In this document: positions 22,571-34,399 of the stretch, in pieces
How the letters are laid out: every line of letters begins with the position of its first letter
Numbering within the stretch: the first letter of the stretch is position 1
NCBI GenBank assembly: GCA_002205965.3
Contig: NADL03000466.1
Location: 1,302,001 to 1,366,000 of the forward strand
Source: Kappaphycus alvarezii
Taxonomy: Eukaryota > Rhodophyta > Florideophyceae > Gigartinales > Solieriaceae
DNA length: 64,000 nucleotides
Direction of reading: 5' to 3'
Program-made: the position numbers and the translations under genes
The notes under the pieces: generated by a model
Databases searched by the model: none
What the model was told of the DNA's origin: nothing
Seen by the model: only the letters and a program-made list of their open reading frames with translations

Positions 22571-24919
22571 ATGCATGCAATGTACTGTACTGTAACACTC
22601 TAATATGAAATGTGATTGGGTTACTGCCAATGCATCAGTAGATACTCAATGCATTAAACTTCTTCTGTCACAGTAGGGGGGAGGAATCTTTTAATGTGAA
22701 CGAATCCGCTCTTTTTTAACCTTTGTGCGAAGCCTATTACAGTATAAGACTTCGTTTCGTATGCTTTGTAATGTACCTCCTGTTCTTTTGAAACAAAGTT
22801 TTAGCCGTTTCACAGGCCAACATGCCGTTTACTTGTCGTCATCAGCTACAGTACCAGTACACTTTGGGGGAAATGCTTTAATTATGCGTCTTCTAAATTT
22901 ATTACATTACTGTATAAGCGCGTTCATTGCTCTTTATTTATATCCTTAAAAAAGGGCAATTCAATAAATTTATTGTCTGACGACTCTTATCCAACGCTTA
23001 TCGACGCAGCAATTGTAACTGACCCTATAAACTGTTTGAAGCCCAGGTGACTGTGTTTCAAAAGTTGCGACCAGAGATTGATTGCGGCGGCATACAGAAC
23101 CAAGTTTGATGGCTTAGCAAAGGTTGATGACAGCAGCAAATATTTGCAATCCTGCGAAATTATGATGCCAGCAGCAGATATTGGTGGCACAGTGAGGTTG
23201 ATGATACGTGGAGGGTCAGTGGCCTGCTGACGATTGAGAACTAAGGGTAGTTGGGATGACTTAGAAAAAGAGGAAGTCAGTGAAGGGTAATTGATGACTG
23301 GGTTGGGGATTGAGGGATGAGGAGGTATTTGACTTTGGCGATTGTATCATGTAGCAAGTTGGGCAATTGTTTATCCGATCCAATGGAGTGGCACTTCCGG
23401 ATATCCTCTACGTAGAGATAGTTCATTGAGCATCCCCGTATGGATAGGATACTGCAAACATACTGCAGGACTCGCTGCCTTAGGGTTCATACGGTACTGC
23501 ACTTTGGAACTAAATTGACATGGCGCCTCGGTTACTGGATTGATGTCGCTGACTCCACACATGGAGTGCCTGCAGCTCGAAGACTTGAACTGAAACTAAA
23601 CGGCAAGCTTGAAAATACGTTGTCAACGGACCTTGTCTTAGTGACGTAGAAAGACTGAACTTTTGGCGTTTTAACTGGTCGACATATCTGTCCGCTCGGA
23701 CCGTGACCACTGTGAGCAAGTGGTTTGTATGAACTAATATTTCGAACCGCTAGAATTCAACTCAAAATTGAAGCGAGTATGCAGGAAGCATACCTAAAGT
23801 GCCACTGGTTTACATTGAGGTAAGAAAATAGCAGATGGATTGCACTGGACAAATAGTCAGTAGATCTCTTTTTACGATTTACTTCTGACAGTTTTTATCA
23901 GCTTTAGGTATTTCAAAGTCGTGGTTACGCGATCAGCTCTAGAAACAAATTTATGCTGCGAATATATCTTAAATGGTCCTATAATGCAGCCTTCATTTTC
24001 AATCACAAGGGTTCCTCGAAATTGGGGCAAGAGAGAAAACAAAAGACTCACACACTTGAGAGATCTCTCACCGATTGACATGGGAAATTTTTGGGTTATT
24101 TTAATGCATAGAAGATGTGGTCGGTTGTATCCACGCCGCTAATGCGTTATGCGTGCCGTATGTTTCTTACTGTAGCTGACATCGATTGCAGCTTTGTCGC
24201 GCAAATGCATCGTACAGTGGAGTACAGTACTTGAGGGCAGTCTACTGTACAGTACCGTACAGTATTTAACAATCAAGAAAGGCGCACGACAGAAAGAAAG
24301 ACTTGTCTGACTCGAGAGGACTAATTTTTTGACATGCGCTCTTTGTATTGTGCAGTACTGTACAGTATCACACTGAACTGAACCTGTATTGATACGAACG
24401 TGGTCTCAAAGTCCCAGAGACTGTCGCCTTTGGCAACGCAGACAGCGCCTGCTGTGCATCTTTCATTTATTCGGGTCTCTTATCACACCACACACATGTG
24501 TCTTGTTCATTCGTTAGGGTACAGTATTATCCGAACGACATCTGGTGGTGAAACAGGTGAAATGACCCACTCGACTTATACAAGAGAAGTCGACTTGGAA
24601 TGGGTCTGTGACCGACTCGACTTGAACACTTGCAAGGGCCGAGCGTGGAAGTTTGCTGCTTGTGCAGCAGCTTGCAGTAGCCTGAGTGAAGGAAGATTTC
24701 AAGTATATACTATTGTAAGAAGCGAGACTGGTCCAGACTGGAGCGTTGCACATATGTGGGTTGTGTTATCACCTCATCGCCCAATGATTCATTTTTTTTG
24801 AGAAACCTTCGACTTCAGAGTACGTACTGTAGCTCCTGCGTTGGGACCAACGAGCCGCACCACCATCGGTCTTCGTTCGTCTCCTTCACGATCTCCGTTG
24901 ATCACCTGCCTGCCCGAAG
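22571..24919. other. No recognisable gene; rich in GTAC/TGTACAGTA motifs
   Basis: About 2.3 kb with only short frames (the longest, 24400-24801, has 133 codons and no known domain). Exact TACTGTACAGTA palindromes lie at 24243-24254 and 24356-24367, with many partial copies nearby. A 21-base sequence at 24547-24567 recurs exactly at 26898-26918, on the other side of the ATPase gene. Confidence 0.5.
24547..24567. repeat. 21-bp exact direct repeat, left unit (partner 26898-26918)
   Basis: The sequence beginning GGTGAAACAGG and ending GAAATGACC is repeated without mismatch at 26898-26918. The two units bracket the Crinkler/RHS-type ATPase gene. Chance occurrence of a 21-base repeat in 64 kb is below one in a thousand for random sequence of even composition. 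Confidence 0.85.
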
Positions 24920-26821
24920 ATGCCTGCCCGAAGAATCGCCGTCATGTTGCGCGCCTTCCTGGCACCAACCTCCGGACCTCACATCTCTTCGTCACAATCG
25001 GCATTTGTTCAAGATGCGCACTGCCGTTCATGGCCCGGGTTGCATGCAGAAAAGAAATCGCGCTCACACCGCGCCTGGCTGTCGGAGGATATGCGTCGCA
25101 TGAATGACAATCTTGGGAGTCGCATTTACCTGTGGGACAACTACCTGCGTTCGAAGGCGCTGGAGCGGATGTTGCTCGTGAGTTTGTGAGAGACGAGGAG
25201 GTTTTAGACAGAGTGGAATGGGACCGGGAAAAAGACCTGGATTCGCTTGCGCAAGAGCTCGTAGAACTACATGAAGAACTTCAAGACGCTTTGGCCTCAA
25301 AAAGTGAAGTTAGCATAGCGCAAGGGGAAAACGTCCGCGTAGAACATCTTGGACATGGTGTTTACGTGCAATACGGTGTACAAGCACTTGATATTGATGG
25401 GCTAGAAGGTAAGACAGCTATCATCACTCGTGAAGAAAGTCGGAGTTGCGTGCGCCATGCACTGGACGCATTGCAGAATCGTTTTAGGGTTGCAGTTACC
25501 GGTCAACCAGGATCGGAAAACTAGAGGCTCCATGATGTATGCCATCAGCTCTCTTTACCGCAAGAGTGCTGTGTTGTACGTTGGGTACAAGTCGGAGGAA
25601 ATGCTGCTGTTTTTACCAAAAGAAGACGGTAAGTACCGGGTATGGAGAGGAACGACCGACGATTTTCCCGTTCACAGTTCAAGCAGGAGCAACGTTGGTA
25701 GCAGTCATTGATCCTCCTGAAGAGGGTCCGTATCTCAATGGGCAAGTGCCGAGTACTCAAGTTTGTTTCGAACAATGCTGAAAAACATTTCAGGAATGGG
25801 AAAAGACGGCATTTGCTGGTGACGTCGATGCCTACGGAAAAGAGGTCCTGGCTATGACGAGTTCTTGGGACGAAGAGAAGTCTCCACACCCATGGCAAAT
25901 CGATAAACTCAATACGCTGGAGGAGCAAATGGCGGAAATCGAGAAAAGAATTGAGCTCGTTGGAGCTATCCCGCGCCTTGTCTTCGCATCGGAATTGTTT
26001 GGACTAGCAATCAGAGGGTGCCTACAGGGTGCTGAAGTAAGTACCGAAAAGCTCACTGATTCGGACCTGTACAAGGCTCTCCGAGGGAAGTACAGACCAC
26101 TTCTCGAGAAGCACCCAGCATCTGCATCGTCAAGAGTTTTCTTTTTGAGCCCAAAGACGTTGACATTCAGGACATGGAAGGAAAGATCGCGGCATCCCGC
26201 TGCTTTCCAGCTTTCCCCCATAGCAACTCGTTCTTCGTGACCGTCTGGAGCATAGCATTGAGGTCTTGAGGAAGGACAAATTTGAAGACTTTGCGTTTGA
26301 ATGGCTTTGTGAGAACAAGGGCGGAAAGCTGAAATTCAATACGTTTCAGATGCTGATCACAGCAGTGCATACCAAAGAATTGCTTCGATGGATGAAGAAG
26401 AGCTACGAGTATATCGTCCTGCTGCAAATAACTTTCCATTTATTGACTTTGCAACGAGCAAGACGACGTGGTACAATGCGAAGTCAATTAGTAAGGAGAT
26501 CAAGACAGTGCCAATTGACGAAGACGGAGCTAGAAAATTCCTGGATAACCTGAAACGAGTTTTACTTGACAAGTATTCCTGTGATGAAGTCCAAGCCATA
26601 CTAGGCGTAGCAAGCCTGTGCTAACTGCCATAACTAATCGTGACGCTCAGATAAGGTTTCGCGACTCGAAAGCGGCGTTAGACTTCTTTGGCCATCGTGT
26701 GATACTAAGGGTGGAGAACGTGTCTGATATGTCTCTAGCCGGAAATCTGTTGGAAGGTATTGATCGAACGACTGCGCTTCTTGATGAATTCCAAAGGCAG
26801 CAAACAATATATCTGGGTTGA
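24920..26821 (+). pseudogene. Crinkler/RHS-type P-loop ATPase-like gene, broken
   Basis: No exact relative is named; the pattern is that of the P-loop NTPases shared by Crinkler effectors and trypanosome RHS proteins. An acidic region (EWDREKDLDSLAQELVELHE) leads to FRVAVTGQPG, the start of a Walker A loop near 25501. The sequence then breaks: a missing base turns the expected G-x-GKT into a stop at 25522-25524, and KTRGSMMYAISSLYRKSAV follows in the next frame. Further on come VAVIDPPEEGP (Walker B-like strand), PWQIDKLNTLEEQMAEIEKR, VGAIPRLVFA, LRGKYRPLLEKHP, KFEDFAFEWLCENKGGKL and YRPAANNFPFIDF. This order matches the RHS/Crinkler ATPase with its PR-F and P-x-N-P-ID motifs. One TGA (25779) and about four frame changes are present. 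No N-terminal secretion signal was recognised. The start is uncertain. Confidence 0.6.
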
Positions 26822-26897
26822 AAGCTCCTGGTTGTGCGGCTGTGCCTGTTTTTAATAGAAGCATTGACGCGGACGTCAATCGATGCGGGGTGTCTAT

Positions 26898-26918
26898 GGT
26901 GAAACAGGTGAAATGACC
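26898..26918. repeat. 21-bp exact direct repeat, right unit
   Basis: Exact copy of 24547-24567. It lies 77 bases past the last open frame of the ATPase gene. One further matching pair (TCT) lies just upstream of both units, so the shared block may be slightly longer with mismatches. Confidence 0.85.
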
Positions 26919-27059
26919 GTTGCAACCTCGGTACATGCTATCATGCTGAATGCATACGTTGGGACGCCAGTGTCAGATTACTTTGAATATATGTGTCCTT
27001 TGAATATTTGAATGGCTGAAGGGTCGTGAATCGATAGGTCATTGCACCATTTAACAGTA

Positions 27060-27680
27060 TTCAGAGGTACTACAGTATGCAGTACAGTAATGTTTTCTAC
27101 AGATACTGTACTGTACACTGACGGGACTGTACTGATGACAAAACGCCAACTGTACAGTATCATGATTCAAAGAAAGGAATCATCCAATGAAGGGCTGTAC
27201 ATTATACTGTAAGAGAATAATGTAACGGCAGAGCAGTACAGTAGGGCACAGTGATTTTTAACAATACCGTATCCTTCGGGCCAATGCGTTGCGAAAGGCC
27301 CAAATGGACAAGTGGCACTTGTCGAGTATGGCGAAGAACGGCTACAATTGCTTGTATTTTGGAAATAGTTGTTGCAACGTACTGCACATATTCCTGAATG
27401 ACAAATTAGATATACTGTACAGTAATTTGTCGTCAGTTTGTTGGTCAAATCTTGGAGCTTTGGTTTTGCCATTGGCTCAATGCTTTACAGTACTGAAAGA
27501 AGAAAAAATAGAACAATGCCGCCCCTTAGCAAACATACGTCCTGTGCAGTAAATTTTCAAGGAGCAAGTAGGTACAAGCCAGCACAAGGTACAGTACTGT
27601 ATTGTACAATTTGCGAAAAAAAAATTGCTCCTTTTTTTCGGCGCAAATGGTAAACTTGTTTACATGTGTACTACTGTACA
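27060..27680. repeat. Cluster of TACTGTACAGTA-type palindromes
   Basis: One exact TACTGTACAGTA (27413-27424) and many near copies lie within 620 bases: ACTGTACAGTAT near 27149, TACAGTACTGTA near 27590, and single GTACAGTA or TACTGTAC halves near 27065, 27080, 27105, 27187, 27235, 27485 and 27672. The core is self-complementary, so each copy reads the same on both strands. The role is unknown: binding site, mini-element end or replication-slippage product. Confidence 0.7.
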
Positions 27681-27849
27681 CTTCTACAGCCGTTTTCATC
27701 AAAGTAAATTTCATTGAAAAAATTTCTTAGATTTTGCCATACCGCTACTACGTACTAGGTTTGATGTCTCAACTTGATACAACCAAGTATCACACTGTCC
27801 TCACCGGGATTCCCTCGCTTCTTGTGTCGTCGGTCATCGGAACATTGCC

Positions 27850-28081
27850 AACACCCGCTTAACTTTTTCGTTTGACACACCTCTCAATTTCGACCAACTG
27901 TCCTTCCCTCCAATTCCATGCTACCGAATCATCCATCACTCTGGGCTCGCCGACTGCCGACCCGCTCTTTCTGCACTACATAATCCCTCACTCTCTCCTC
28001 AATCCACATCCCTGCCGCCCTTCGCCTGTCATTTTCATCTCACAACACCATCCAGCCCTCTAACCTTCTCAATTCTTCACC
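27850..28081 (+). promoter_or_regulatory. Pyrimidine-rich leader of the SET gene
   Basis: The roughly 230 bases before the ATG at 28082 are C/T-rich on the coding strand (runs such as CCTTCCCTCCAATTCC and CTCACTCTCTCCTC), and the ATG sits in CTTCACCATGA, a good eukaryotic start context. A similar leader precedes the dolichol kinase start at 35450. No TATA box is clear. Inferred from composition only. Confidence 0.4.
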
Positions 28082-31000
28082 ATGAAACCATCCAACTACT
28101 CTGACAAAGCCCTCGCCCAGCTCAACACATTCAGCGGTTTTTCGGAAAAGGAATTGAAAGACTTCGTTTCCGATTTCGGTCCTTTTCTTGCAGCCAATCC
28201 CCATTCTCTCCTCTCCTCCCCGCCAACGTCCAACCCCTCCATCCCAAATCCATCCACAACCACCAACTCCTCCCCTCGAGTCCCCATCAAGCCTTCCGCA
28301 ACCAATGTTCTTCTTCACGAGGCAACCCTCAATGATCAAATCGAGCGAGTACGCACCAAGGGTCTGCTCCTCGAAATCAGGAGGAACTGGGAACGAATCA
28401 TCCGTCTCCGCGCCATACCTCTACATCCCGTCGCATTCATTGCAACAGTCTGCAGGCACCCCGCTCCACGATACCCACACTGCCAATAGACCCGATTCGC
28501 AGACAGCACGCCGCTCGCGCAAGTCCACTCTTGTTGTGAAGAGGGTTTCTCACCGTCGTCGTGAGCGCCTCGGCTCCAAGTCGAGGGACGGTACGTCTGC
28601 GCCACTTTCTGATAGAGAAGCTGAAGATGCACGCGCTACGCACCGTCCCAGGTCATTGAGCACAGATCATACGCCAGAGACGCAGATCCGCCTCCAAGTC
28701 TAGGACCAGAGGTTGGTCAAGGCTGAAGAAGACAAGGCAATTCTCGCGAAACCAACCAAAGGAAGAAAGTTGAGGGGAGCAAGCAGGACAGACGTCGACT
28801 GAAAACGGCAGCATTTCAAAGAGGGCCCGCAGGCCCAGAAGTATGAAGGATGAAGATAGGAAGCATTAGTAGCTCCTTCGAAAAAATCCACTCCAAGCCA
28901 CAGAAGCAGAGTACCAGGCCCGAGGGATCACGAGGCGGAGATCCTGGAGGGTCCGTTCCTTCTGACAGTGTCGTTGAGGCCGTGCATATACCTCACAGCC
29001 GTGACCTTAAGGAAAAGGAGACTAATCCTGACAAGAGGAGCAAAGCCGCGCCGCAAGAAGCACTCCAAAAGAGAGGATTGTAGACTTTGCGAGGAATGGC
29101 ACCTACACGTTGAGCAAGCTAGATAAACAGCGGGGGAAGCTCAGGTGAGAAAGAGGTGCTCTCTTGCCACATTTGCCGGATGCGAAAGCTTTGAAAAGGT
29201 CAGCCTTGCTTCGTATTTTCGCGCGCTTTGCGTTTTGCACAAGGACGCGGTAGAGTTCGCTGCCCTGGGTAATCAAGCTCAGGAGGACCGCGGCATTGAT
29301 AACCTTGTTTGTGATGTCAACGAGGAGGGGTTTGCAAAAGCAATGACCGAGGGCGAGGAAAGCGCCGGGATTCGTCGTGAGAACCACGGTCCCGTACCTC
29401 CTTTTATTGAGCGCACACTTGATGTCCTGCAACTAATCTTCCGACTATGGCAGAAAATGTGTGCGGGAGACGAGGATATAATGGAGGGTTCATGAAGAGC
29501 ATTTATGAGGGGGCCGTTCGCGCCATCGCTGATCTATCGACCAGCGTGTTAAAATTGTGGCAGAAGAGGAACACGTCCACTGAACGCGAGTATGCCCGCG
29601 GTGATGTTGTGGAATATGCTATTCGGATGATGGCAAATATCTTCAACTTTGAGTTGAGCCCCGTATCGATAATTCCAACGTCAATCAAGCTATCAGATAT
29701 GGGGTACGAGAAAAAGATGAAAATTTTTCTCTCCCACAACTTTTGGACGTTGTGCTCGATTACGTCGGACATGAAGCAGTCGCTACCCGTGAATGTCGGC
29801 TCGCAGCAAGTGATATCTGTCACATATATTTCGCTAGACATCACTTTGGGTTTCCTCAAAAAGATGAGAATGGGAAGGCGTGGGAGACGATATTCAAGTC
29901 AAATGTAGGCCATATTCAATCTGTGATACAACACAAGCTTTCTGGCCAATTATTGTACATACCGCAATTCAAACTGTTAGAAGAACCAGCTGGGTCGTGA
30001 TCACAAGGTTGCTGTCGTTTTTCTTGTTTCCCTTTTGTCTGAGCCGGCTGCCTCAAGGAGCTTATTGGAATCTCAAACAAAAGTGAGGCATGCGTTGCTC
30101 GACGTCTTCGTGAAGACATTAGATCGTCTTGGAAGAGACCTTATTCGCTATGTCCGGGAATCAGAGTACGGCAGAATATCGCATCCAGACTTGCCAACTG
30201 TTTTGGACCTCGTGCGAAGGCTGATGTCGTTCGCGGTTGTGCAACGAGAGGTAGTCAGCAGTAGTCGTGAGTTAGGCGGAAGGGAAAAGTTTCTCGGAGC
30301 CATAGAGAATGTGATAACAAAGGCATCGAAACTGTCCAGGGTAACTTTGATACTGCAAAGCTGGTAGCCGCTGCACAAAGCCGAGGGCTTGGTAAGCTTG
30401 GTGATGATTTGCAGCGAGCTCTGTCAGTACAAAGTGGTCGTGGGTTATATCAAGGTGGCACCGAAAGTGAGTCTGAAGCCCCACATTATCAAACTGACGG
30501 GAGTGGCTGCTCACCGATCATTGGCTTTTGCTGCATGGCTGATTGGCTCACTGGGTAAGAGCATGGAAGATGGTTCCCGTGACATGTCCCAGATGAATGG
30601 ACTACAAGTACTTTTGTCATCCAAGTACAATAATACGAGGGGTTTACGCAGACTGTGGACAGATATCATCAAGATTCAGAGCTGCGTCGAAGAGAAATTC
30701 CCCCAATCGGTTCAAGAAATCGGCGGATCAACAGAAATGCTCTATTTATCCACAGAGGAACTACTCAGTGAGCATGACAGAAATCATTTCTCGATGGTCG
30801 TGGAGAAAATACGGCAAAGATTGGCCTCTGAAATGAAGGAACGGAGATCCAGAAGCTCACCATTATCTCCCAAGCAGTCATTGAACGTGGCTCGCGTGGA
30901 TCCGCATGGATACGAAAGCAGGGCAAAAATCAGTTTCCCAGATGTCTCAAAAGTGAAAGATCTGCGAGCAGCTGTTTGCTTGCCGAAGGGACATCAAGAT

Positions 31001-34000
31001 CTTGACGATGATCCTCAAATGCTTGCACATTTAGAGAAGATTATGCGTTGTGAGGCGGAGGATGTCTTATCTCGGTACGATGTTGAGAGCGACATTATGT
31101 TTCAATGGGTTCGGTTGCAGAAGAAGAACGCCTACGTGGGCAATGCACGCGAGCTTCTTGACAAGGCGGATAGGATTCTAGGTCACCCCTGCAGTTGTCT
31201 TCCGGGAAATCCGACAGAGAGTGGGAACGGCAATCAAAATCATATCGCGTGTGCAAATGACGTTTGCGAGAACCGCTCGACGAAAGTGGAATGTGTTCCG
31301 GAGAGTGTGGGGCTGGTTCCTATTGTCAAAACCAGCGTCTTCAGAGGCAGAATATGCAAGGTGAAGATACAAAATTTCCCAGGAAAGGCCTCGGAGTCGT
31401 CGCGAATGAGGAAATATCAGCTGGAACATTTATTGGAGAGTACCAAGGTGAGGTCATATCTAAGGACCTTTTTGAGGAACGCAGGAAAATGTACAAAGGA
31501 GAAAAGCACTTTTACTTTATGACTCTAACGGGCAAGCTTGTAATTGATGCGAGTCGGAAGTCGCAGTTTACTCGATTTGTGAACCATAGCTGTGATCCTA
31601 ATGCTGAGACGCAAAAGTGGAATGCCGGGGGCGAACCGCGTGTCGGAATATTCGCAATCCGCAAGATAGCCAAGGGCGAAGAAATTACGTTTGATTACGG
31701 GGCCAGATCTCTCGAAAATGATTCTGTCCCATGTCTATGTGGGGCAAGCAAGTGCCGAGGTGTTCTCACACGCAAGAAAGAGAACGTTGACGATAAGGAT
31801 GTCCCAACTAGTGAGTCCAGTTTGCGAACCCCGAACGTGGCCTAAAAATGATGCTGCGGCCGCAGAGAAAAAGCGAGAGGCTGAAATTGAAGAGCGGGAG
31901 AAGCTTGAAGCAATGTTGAAGGAGAAGATAGAAAAAGCCAAGAAACGCTTGAAATTCGCAACTGAATTGAAGGAGCAGAAGTCTGAAGCCGAAGAAAAGC
32001 GCAGGCTTCTGGACGAGTCATCTCTCACACAGCAGATGAAATCACGTTTATCTGAATGGGAGTCTTCTTTACGTAAGACGAAAGAAAAACCGAAGACCAT
32101 GTTTTCTCTTAACGATGAGTCGTCCTCGAAGCCTGAAGAACGGGTCCGCATTCCGCGCCGTCCTCCGGTGTCCATTTTGATAACACACGCTGCGCATCTT
32201 AAGAAGCAAGAGGAGGAGGAGATAGCCGCAAGGTCCAGTAAAGTCACGAGCAAAAGGCCGGCGCCCCAGGCATCCAGAAGCCTGAGCACCCGAAGCGTGG
32301 TACGAGAGGTTTGGGAACAGTGCAAATCGCATAAATGCGTCGCAAGGTTCAGCTACAGTTCCTGACCGCGCGGGGTCCCAAGTAATGGTAGGCGCTTCGA
32401 CCCTGCCAACTAAGAATGGGCCACAGGCTCCAAAGAAGACTCTTCCAGTATTTGCTCCACATCAACGAAATTTACAAAGCCACTTCTCAAACCGAAGACT
32501 GCAGAGAGGAAGAGGAAGAGGAAGAGATGATGAAGATAGCGACTCACTGGATGGTTACTCAACTGCCTCCTCTGTAGAGCCCATTCTGGAAGAACCTGAA
32601 CTTTCAGACATCCCCGATGGATTGGGAGCGTGTTCAGATGACGAATTTGTGGCAGCGCCACCGATTATTCCGGAGCCTGAGAGCAGGGAAAGTGCTGGAC
32701 GTGACGGCTCATACCGCGAGCAAGGGCATGGGGACTCACGGGCGCAGGGACGTAGAAGGGCGGGATCAAGGGCACGGCTCGACGGAGTCCACCAGGAGGT
32801 AATGAGGGTCACCGCAGCCCACACTTCCGCAATGATTTCAGGAATGGACCTCATATAGCCTCGAGAACAGGAAATGGAGCCCACGGTCGTTATGGGCATG
32901 GCTCCCGCCGATCACCGCCTCCACAAGAGAGGTTCTATCGTAATCATGGGCGATCTGGCTATGAGGGAGCAGCGGTTTCTCACGGAAGACACGACAGGAA
33001 CTTGGGGCGCTCTGGGTATGTGACAGAGCGGAGTCGAGACTTTGGTCATCGGCCTCGTCAGGACATCGCGTTGAGCAGGGAGACGCGTAATGAACCTATT
33101 CGGGGTACAAGCTACCGTAAGACTCTTGCACCCAACCCTGAATCACGTCAACCTCGCGGAGATGACAAAGTGCACAAATTAGAGTCCAACTCTTTTTCGC
33201 GCCATGAGCTTCCGACAAGTGGATCCAAGGGAGATACCGTCCGCACCCTCAATGTCAGAACTCATGCCAAAGAAGATTCGGTCAAGATAATCACAAAGAA
33301 CAACCACCTCACGTCTCTACGGGCAACAAGGTTGGAGGTGATCCGTTACGAATTGCTGCCTTGAAAGAGGATGATCCCCGCCAAGAACGGGCGTAGCCAA
33401 AACGGAATCGGAAGGCATTCAGAAACATCATCCTGGCTACGACCTGACGGTCCTGACAAGAGGAAGGCTCTGACATGGCGATCAGGAAAAGCAGAAACAA
33501 GTCAACCAATCTAGTTTGTCGAAGGTTGGTCAAACAGGATTGCAACGAATGACGTGAAGCCAGAGTGTCAGAGCCTGAGGGGGAACGGAGGTCTCAAGGC
33601 AAGCCGATTCTGGCTCCGCAGCCAGACACTGGAGGAGTGAAATCCAACTCCCGCGCTGGTTCTAACGGAATGGAACGCGGGCTTGCACATAGAAGTACGG
33701 CTACATTCCCAGCAAGTTCATCAGATATCGGCCAAAGAGGGTTTGAGATGAGAACCGAAAAGGTGCTCCACTGAAAGGGTACAATGCGGATGCCGCTGGG
33801 AGGCAGGAAAGATCAGGTTCACCCATGAAAAGGAGGGGTATATACACTAGTCGATTTGAAAAGCGAGTCGACGTGGAAGAGAGCGGACGTAAAAGGGCTC
33901 GGGATGACAATGATCGGTTGAAGAGAGGTGGAAGAGGCACAGGGGAGGCGACGAGTCCTTGGAGGTTTCTGGCGGAAGGTACGGTCGCTCACGAGCATGC

Positions 34001-34395
34001 CCCTGGCAGGGGTTCGGGGGTGTTAGATCGAGTTGGTTGGCGACCAACTGATGGAACAGAGGTTGAAGCCCGTCGTCAGTTGGACGATTTGCGACGATCA
34101 AGTTCTGGAGGTGGATACGGTCGAACGTGGTCAGGGGAGCAAGGAGGGAACCGGCAAAGGATGCCGTTCCGCGCGGAAAGATGGAGCCCGAGGTGGGATG
34201 GACGAAAAGAGAAAAGGAGTCCAAATCATGACAGGGGCCAAGATACTCCCACTGGGTGATTTGCATCCTCAGGGTCGAAGGAGTGAAGTGAGAGGATTTG
34301 ATAGAAGGGGAATATGGATTACGTGCCTGGACCCGTTGGACAAAGGGATGAACAGCAACGTAGAGGGCAGGGGGATGAGCGGGGTGGAAAGGATT
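28082..34395 (+). CDS. Set2/NSD-type SET-domain histone lysine methyltransferase, frames disrupted
   Basis: This would methylate histone H3, most likely K36, in the nucleus. The start is the ATG at 28082 (MKPSNYSDKALAQLN). About 1000 residues of helical, charged sequence with no named domain follow. The AWS zinc-binding domain begins near 31190 (CSCLPGNP, then CENRSTKVEC) and continues in the next frame as SGECGAGSYCQNQRLQR. The SET domain runs about 31384-31700 with GLGVVANEEISAGTFIGEY, RFVNHSCDPNAETQKWN (NHSCDP at 31582-31599) and GEEITFDYG. The post-SET CLCGASKCRG lies at 31732-31761. A charged coiled coil follows (about 31850-32030), then an Arg/Gly/Ser-rich tail to about 34395. About nine or more frame changes occur, but the SET part is intact and I see few nonsense codons within frames. 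It is either a recent pseudogene or a real gene with indel errors in the sequence. SETD2, NSD and ASH1 cannot be told apart without a tree. No introns are evident. Confidence 0.8.
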
Positions 34396-34399
34396 TGAG

